In this document: positions 5,167-8,356 of the stretch, piece after piece
Position numbering within the stretch: position 1 is the stretch's first letter
Layout: every line of letters starts with the position of its first letter
From: Planctomycetota bacterium
GTDB taxonomy: Bacteria > Planctomycetota > Phycisphaerae > SM23-33
Length of the DNA: 8,356 nt
Direction: 5' to 3'
NCBI GenBank assembly: GCA_003644335.1
Contig: QNCB01000035.1
Coordinates: 1-8,356 of the forward strand
Notes under the pieces: generated by a model
Database searches by the model: none
What the model saw: the letters and a program-made list of their open reading frames with translations, nothing else
What the model was told of the DNA's origin: nothing
Translations under genes and position numbers: made by a program

Positions 5167-5925
5167 ATGACTGAATGGATACAAATTTTGTTGCCGTTTT
5201 TTCTCATTGCTTCGAGAGTGATGGCTTTTTTCTCGGTGCTGCCTTTGTTCGCGTGGACAATGCTGCCCAGGCGGGTTCGGCTTTCTATCTCGCTGCTGGT
5301 AACGATATTCTTCGCGTCATTGTTGCCCAGGGCCCAGCTTAGTCCGGCGGACTATACGTGGCTGGGCGCAGCTTTGCTTGTGGGCAGGGAAGTTTTGTGC
5401 GGCTTGGCTTTGGGGATGATGGCTCGGCTGGTTTTCATGGCGGTTCAGCAGGGGGCTATGATCGGCACGCAGCAGATGGGTTTTGCTGACGCGGGTATTT
5501 TCGACCCGTCCACCGGCGAGGGCACCAGGCCTATCGCGTTGTTGTTTCAGATGGTTTTCGCGGTGTTGTTTTTGTCGATAAATGGCCATCACCTTTTGCT
5601 CATGACAGTTTATCGAAGCTACGACGCTTTCCCCGCGGGCCAGCCTGCCGAGGTTGCTCTGTTGACCCAGGGCGTTATCGAAGCTGGGGCGACGATGCTG
5701 TTGTTCGCGCTGAAATTGGCAGCTCCGCTTTTGGCGGGGTTTTTGCTGCTGGCGGTGATAATGGGCGTCATCGCCCGGGTAATGCCCGAGATGAATATCC
5801 TCATGGCGTCGATGCCCTTGCGTGTCGTCGTGGGCATGGGCTTGTCGTTGCTCGTGCTGGGAACGTTGAATTCATTTGTTGTACGGCTTACGGATTGGTT
5901 GGACCAGTTTTTCATATTGGCGTAA
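5167..5925 (+). CDS. fliR: Flagellar biosynthetic protein FliR
   Basis: FliR is the single-copy membrane subunit that completes the FliP-FliQ-FliR export channel. The 252-residue length is typical. It is almost entirely membrane-embedded. Family landmarks are LLVGREVLCGLALG (70-83), QQMGFADAGIFDPSTG (102-117), INGHHLLLMTVYRSYDAFP (128-146), the LKLAAPLLAGFLLLAVIMGVIAR region (start 182), and VMPEMNILMASMPLRVVVG (205-223). The first in-frame ATG fits the usual FliR N-terminus, but it is preceded by a run of eight T and no Shine-Dalgarno, because the upstream sequence is repeat-derived. flhB starts 14 bp after its stop. The function is certain; the initiation mechanism is unusual. Confidence 0.95.
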   Translation: MTEWIQILLPFFLIASRVMAFFSVLPLFAWTMLPRRVRLSISLLVTIFFASLLPRAQLSPADYTWLGAALLVGREVLCGLALGMMARLVFMAVQQGAMIGTQQMGFADAGIFDPSTGEGTRPIALLFQMVFAVLFLSINGHHLLLMTVYRSYDAFPAGQPAEVALLTQGVIEAGATMLLFALKLAAPLLAGFLLLAVIMGVIARVMPEMNILMASMPLRVVVGMGLSLLVLGTLNSFVVRLTDWLDQFFILA

Positions 5926-5939
5926 AGGTAACAGGCTAG

Positions 5940-7031
5940 ATGGCTGACAAACCCGCATCTGAGAAGACCGAGCAAGCTACGCCCGAGCGTTTGCGTAAGG
6001 CTCGCGAGAAAGGTCAGGTCGCTCAAAGCCAGGAAGTGCCCTCCGCTATTATCACTGGCGGGGTGCTTCTTGTTCTTGCCATGAACGCTCCTGCTATGCT
6101 TGGCTGGTTTGGCAATACTCTCCGCGAAGCGTTGCTGACCCCCACCGTCAGCACGGACAGCCAGGGTATTTTCTGCGACTTCCTGCGAACCAAGGGCATG
6201 GAAGCTATCGTGGTAATGACGCCGTTCCTGATAATCTGCGGGGTACTGTCCATGGCTTCGAGCGTAGCGGTCAGTGGACTTACCTTTAGCCCAAAGGTGC
6301 TGAAACTCGACTGGAGCAAGGTGAACCCCATAAAGGGCATCAAAAATATCATCTCAGCCAAGGCGTTCGTCAGGCTGATAATGTCGCTGCTGAAAATGGT
6401 GGTACTGGGCACGATTTGCTATCTCTATATCAAGGGCGAAACGCTCACGATAATCCATCTCCGCTGGGCTAGCCCGGTCGAAGCTGTCGCGGGGATAGCT
6501 GGGCTGATCCTCGGGCTGATGACGCGGGTGGTGGTGGCGTTGTTTGTGATCGGTGGCTTGGATTATGCGTATCAGAAATGGACGCACTCCAAAGAGATGC
6601 GGATGACCAGGCAGGAAGTGAAGGAAGAGCGGAAGCAGTATGAAGGCTCGCCGGAGATAAAACGCAAGATACGGATGATACAGATGGAGATGACCAACAA
6701 GCGGATGCTCCAGGCTGTGCCGACGGCGGATGTTGTGATAACCAACCCGACGCACTTTGCTGTGGCACTGCAATATGACCGGGACACCATGGCTTCGCCG
6801 ATAGTCCTGGCCAAGGGGCCTGACCTGTTGGCTCAGAAAATCAAGAGCATCGCCCGGGAGAATGGTGTGCCGATAGTCGAAAGACCTGCCCTGGCGCGGT
6901 CGTTGTACGCGGCGGTGGAAGTGGGACACCCGATTCCGTCGAACCTGTTCGTAGCGGTGGCGGAGGTGCTGGCGATGATAGTTAGACTACGGAAAAAACG
7001 AAAAAATGTAGCACGGTCGCCCCGGCTGTGA
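5940..7031 (+). CDS. flhB: Flagellar export switch protein FlhB
   Basis: FlhB gates the export apparatus and switches substrate specificity from rod/hook to filament proteins by autocleavage. The 363 residues carry the N-terminal signature EKTEQATPERLRKAREKGQV (8-27), four membrane helices (about 36-57, 89-113, 143-164, 180-206), a charged cytoplasmic linker (about 215-260), and the cleavage motif NPTH at 269-272, cut between Asn269 and Pro270, the same numbering as Salmonella FlhB. The C-terminal domain follows, with YDRDTMASPIVLAKG (279-293) and the ENGVPIVERPALARSLY segment (307-323). AAGGT at 5925-5929 serves as a Shine-Dalgarno about 10 nt before the ATG. The C-terminal tail is short and basic (RLRKKRKNVARSPRL). 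The gene is intact and the catalytic residues are present. Confidence 0.97.
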   Translation: MADKPASEKTEQATPERLRKAREKGQVAQSQEVPSAIITGGVLLVLAMNAPAMLGWFGNTLREALLTPTVSTDSQGIFCDFLRTKGMEAIVVMTPFLIICGVLSMASSVAVSGLTFSPKVLKLDWSKVNPIKGIKNIISAKAFVRLIMSLLKMVVLGTICYLYIKGETLTIIHLRWASPVEAVAGIAGLILGLMTRVVVALFVIGGLDYAYQKWTHSKEMRMTRQEVKEERKQYEGSPEIKRKIRMIQMEMTNKRMLQAVPTADVVITNPTHFAVALQYDRDTMASPIVLAKGPDLLAQKIKSIARENGVPIVERPALARSLYAAVEVGHPIPSNLFVAVAEVLAMIVRLRKKRKNVARSPRL

Positions 7032-7051
7032 AAATTTGAACGCAGCAAAGG

Positions 7052-7080
7052 AACCACAGATGAACACAGATAGACACAGA
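7052..7080 (+). repeat. Tandem CACAGAT repeat after flhB
   Basis: Three CACAGAT units with 10-bp period (starting at 7055, 7065 and 7075, the last completed at 7081). The AACCACAGATGAACACAGAT core (7052-7071) corresponds in inverted orientation to 812-831, with A in place of G at two positions. Confidence 0.6.
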
Positions 7081-7116
7081 TTGAAATATGAGGCGAAAAA
7101 ACACGGCCTCCTCCTG

Positions 7117-7167
7117 TGTCATTCCCGCTCCCCGATCGGGTTGAGGACAAGCTTCGCGGGAATGACA
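7117..7167. repeat. Long palindromic repeat between flhB and flhA, copy 2 of the ATTCCCGC module
   Basis: TGTCATTCCCGC (7117-7128) and GCGGGAATGACA (7156-7167) are perfect 12-bp inverted arms around a 27-nt interior that contains the palindrome CCCGATCGGG. The core is nearly identical to 746-788. In the operon mRNA it would form a strong hairpin. A-rich rather than T-rich sequence follows on the plus strand, so it is not an intrinsic terminator in the operon direction. Confidence 0.8.
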
Positions 7168-7195
7168 AAAACAGAAAAACAAAAACAAAAAAAAG

Positions 7196-7222
7196 CTTCA
7201 TGCTCTTCATGTACTTCATGGT
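7196..7222 (+). repeat. Three tandem 9-bp CTTCATGNN units just before flhA
   Basis: CTTCATGCT, CTTCATGTA and CTTCATGGT follow each other without gaps (7196, 7205, 7214), ending 20 bp before the flhA start codon. No role is known from the sequence. Confidence 0.7.
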
Positions 7223-7242
7223 GAATTTTTCGGACCTAAAAC

Positions 7243-8356
7243 ATGGCTAATCAGAACGACAATATGGCGCCGCCAGACTTGCTGAAAAACCCTGGACCTG
7301 GGCTGAGCAGGCTGTTGGCACACAATGATATTATCTTCGCTATGGGCGTGGCGATGGTATTGGTTACGCTGCTGATACCGCTGCCGACGTTCATCATGGA
7401 CATGCTCCTGGCTACGAGTATCGCTGCGGGCCTGGCTGTGCTGGTTACGGTATTGGCTACGCATGAGTCCATCGAGTTCTCCACGTTTCCGTCGCTGCTG
7501 TTGTTTATGACGCTGTTCCGGCTTTCTATAAATGTCGCGTCGACCAGGCTGATTCTGCTCGACGCAGACGCGGGAAAAATTATCGAAACATTTGGCCAAT
7601 TCGTCTGTGGCGGCCAACTTGTCATCGGGCTTGTCGTCTTCCTGATCCTCGTTATTATCCAGTTCGTCGTCATAACCAAAGGTTCGGAGCGAATCAGTGA
7701 AGTCGCTGCCCGGTTCAACCTCGACGCCATGCCAGGCAAGCAGATGGCTATCGACGCGGACCTCAACGCCGGGCTTATCGGCGAGGAGCAAGCCCGCGAC
7801 CGCCGGGCTAAAATCGCGCAGGAAAGCGAGTTTTACGGAGCTATGGACGGTGCGAGCAAGTTCATCCGCGGCGACGCGATAGCTGGGCTTATCATCACCG
7901 CGGTCAACCTCGTCGGCGGGTTCATCATGGGCGTGAGCCATGGCATGACCGCGGGCGGAGCGGTAAAAACCTACGCTATCCTCGCTATCGGAGACGGGCT
8001 GGTCAGCCAGATTCCCGCGGTTATTATCTCGACCTCCGCGGGGTTCCTTATCTCGAAAACTTCCACCAAGTCCAGCATCAGTCAAGACCTGGCGGGACAG
8101 TTCCTCAAACGCTCCAGGCCCCTGGCCATCGCGTCGTTTCTGCTGGGCGGCATGGTTTTCGTGCCGGGCTTTCCGAAGTTTCCGTTCATCGTCCTGGCCG
8201 TCGGGGCTGGTGTCCTCAGCAGAATGCTGCGGAAAGAGGAGCAGGCCTCGGCTGCGAAGGTAAAGGTGGAAACCGCCCAGGCTGCCCTGCCATCCAAGCC
8301 TGAGGAACAGCCTATCGAAGAGCTGCTGGACATCGACCGCATTTCGATACAGGTCG
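7243..8356 (+). CDS. flhA: Flagellar export protein FlhA, N-terminal membrane part (cut by window edge)
   Basis: FlhA forms the nonameric ring that couples the proton motive force to flagellar protein export and docks chaperone-substrate complexes. The visible 371 codons cover the membrane domain and the start of the linker; the full protein is usually near 700 residues. Seen here are the first helices (about 30-72), FPSLLLFMTLFRLSINVAST (82-101), the cytoplasmic FHIPEP loop with VITKGSERISEVAARFNLDA (143-162), MPGKQMAIDADLNAG (163-177), and FYGAMDGASKFIRGDAIAG (197-215), whose Asp211 corresponds to the essential Asp208 of Salmonella FlhA, then SQIPAVIISTSAGFLISK (255-272) and two further helices (about 293-325). 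The ATG is supported by a weak GGA (7232-7234) about 8 nt upstream and by the normal N-terminus. A 211-bp repeat-filled gap separates it from flhB. Confidence 0.96.
   Translation, partial: MANQNDNMAPPDLLKNPGPGLSRLLAHNDIIFAMGVAMVLVTLLIPLPTFIMDMLLATSIAAGLAVLVTVLATHESIEFSTFPSLLLFMTLFRLSINVASTRLILLDADAGKIIETFGQFVCGGQLVIGLVVFLILVIIQFVVITKGSERISEVAARFNLDAMPGKQMAIDADLNAGLIGEEQARDRRAKIAQESEFYGAMDGASKFIRGDAIAGLIITAVNLVGGFIMGVSHGMTAGGAVKTYAILAIGDGLVSQIPAVIISTSAGFLISKTSTKSSISQDLAGQFLKRSRPLAIASFLLGGMVFVPGFPKFPFIVLAVGAGVLSRMLRKEEQASAAKVKVETAQAALPSKPEEQPIEELLDIDRISIQV

Noticed and set aside
7117..7175. Intrinsic terminator between flhB and flhA
   Set aside because: The hairpin is followed by A-rich sequence on the plus strand, and flhA downstream belongs to the same export-gate gene set.
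7216..8085. 289-aa minus-strand ORF opposite flhA
   Set aside because: It is an antisense shadow rich in Asp, Arg and Gln; FlhA motifs on the plus strand are unambiguous.

Overview
This window comes from a motile, probably Gram-negative bacterium. Signal peptides on the flagellar export proteins, a possible sigma-54 promoter and mosaic short repeats filling the gene gaps would fit an uncultured Planctomycetota-like lineage. That placement is a guess from general appearance, not from an alignment.

Left part (1-2658, minus strand): the N-terminal part of a zinc-dependent medium-chain (MDR-type) dehydrogenase runs off the left edge. It is followed, going right, by about 475 bp of mosaic short repeats and then a complete acetolactate synthase large subunit gene (ilvB). 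No regulatory-subunit gene (ilvN/ilvH) is visible.

Divergent control region (2659-3239): ilvB has a near-consensus sigma-70 promoter (2941-2969) with a leader of about 275 nt. The first 38 codons of that leader form a small ORF ending in VVSTLSVIVVSVH and a stop, and a 9-bp hairpin abuts the stop. This looks like a branched-chain-amino-acid leader-peptide attenuator and is the most interesting item in the window. A perfect 9-bp dyad (3018-3042), a second dyad (3164-3187) and a sigma-54-like element (3213-3228) precede the divergent flagellar operon.

Right part (3240-8356, plus strand): fliO-fliP-fliQ-fliR-flhB-flhA encode the membrane export gate of the flagellar type III secretion system. 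FliP, FliQ and FliR form the channel, FliO helps assemble it, FlhB is the autocleaving substrate-specificity switch and FlhA is the export engine and docking platform. flhA is cut by the right edge. Genes within the operon overlap or nearly touch, except at two gaps filled with the same repeat families: fliQ-fliR (4980-5166) and flhB-flhA (7032-7242). Genes beginning just after repeat blocks (the dehydrogenase, fliR, flhA) have weak or absent Shine-Dalgarno sequences.
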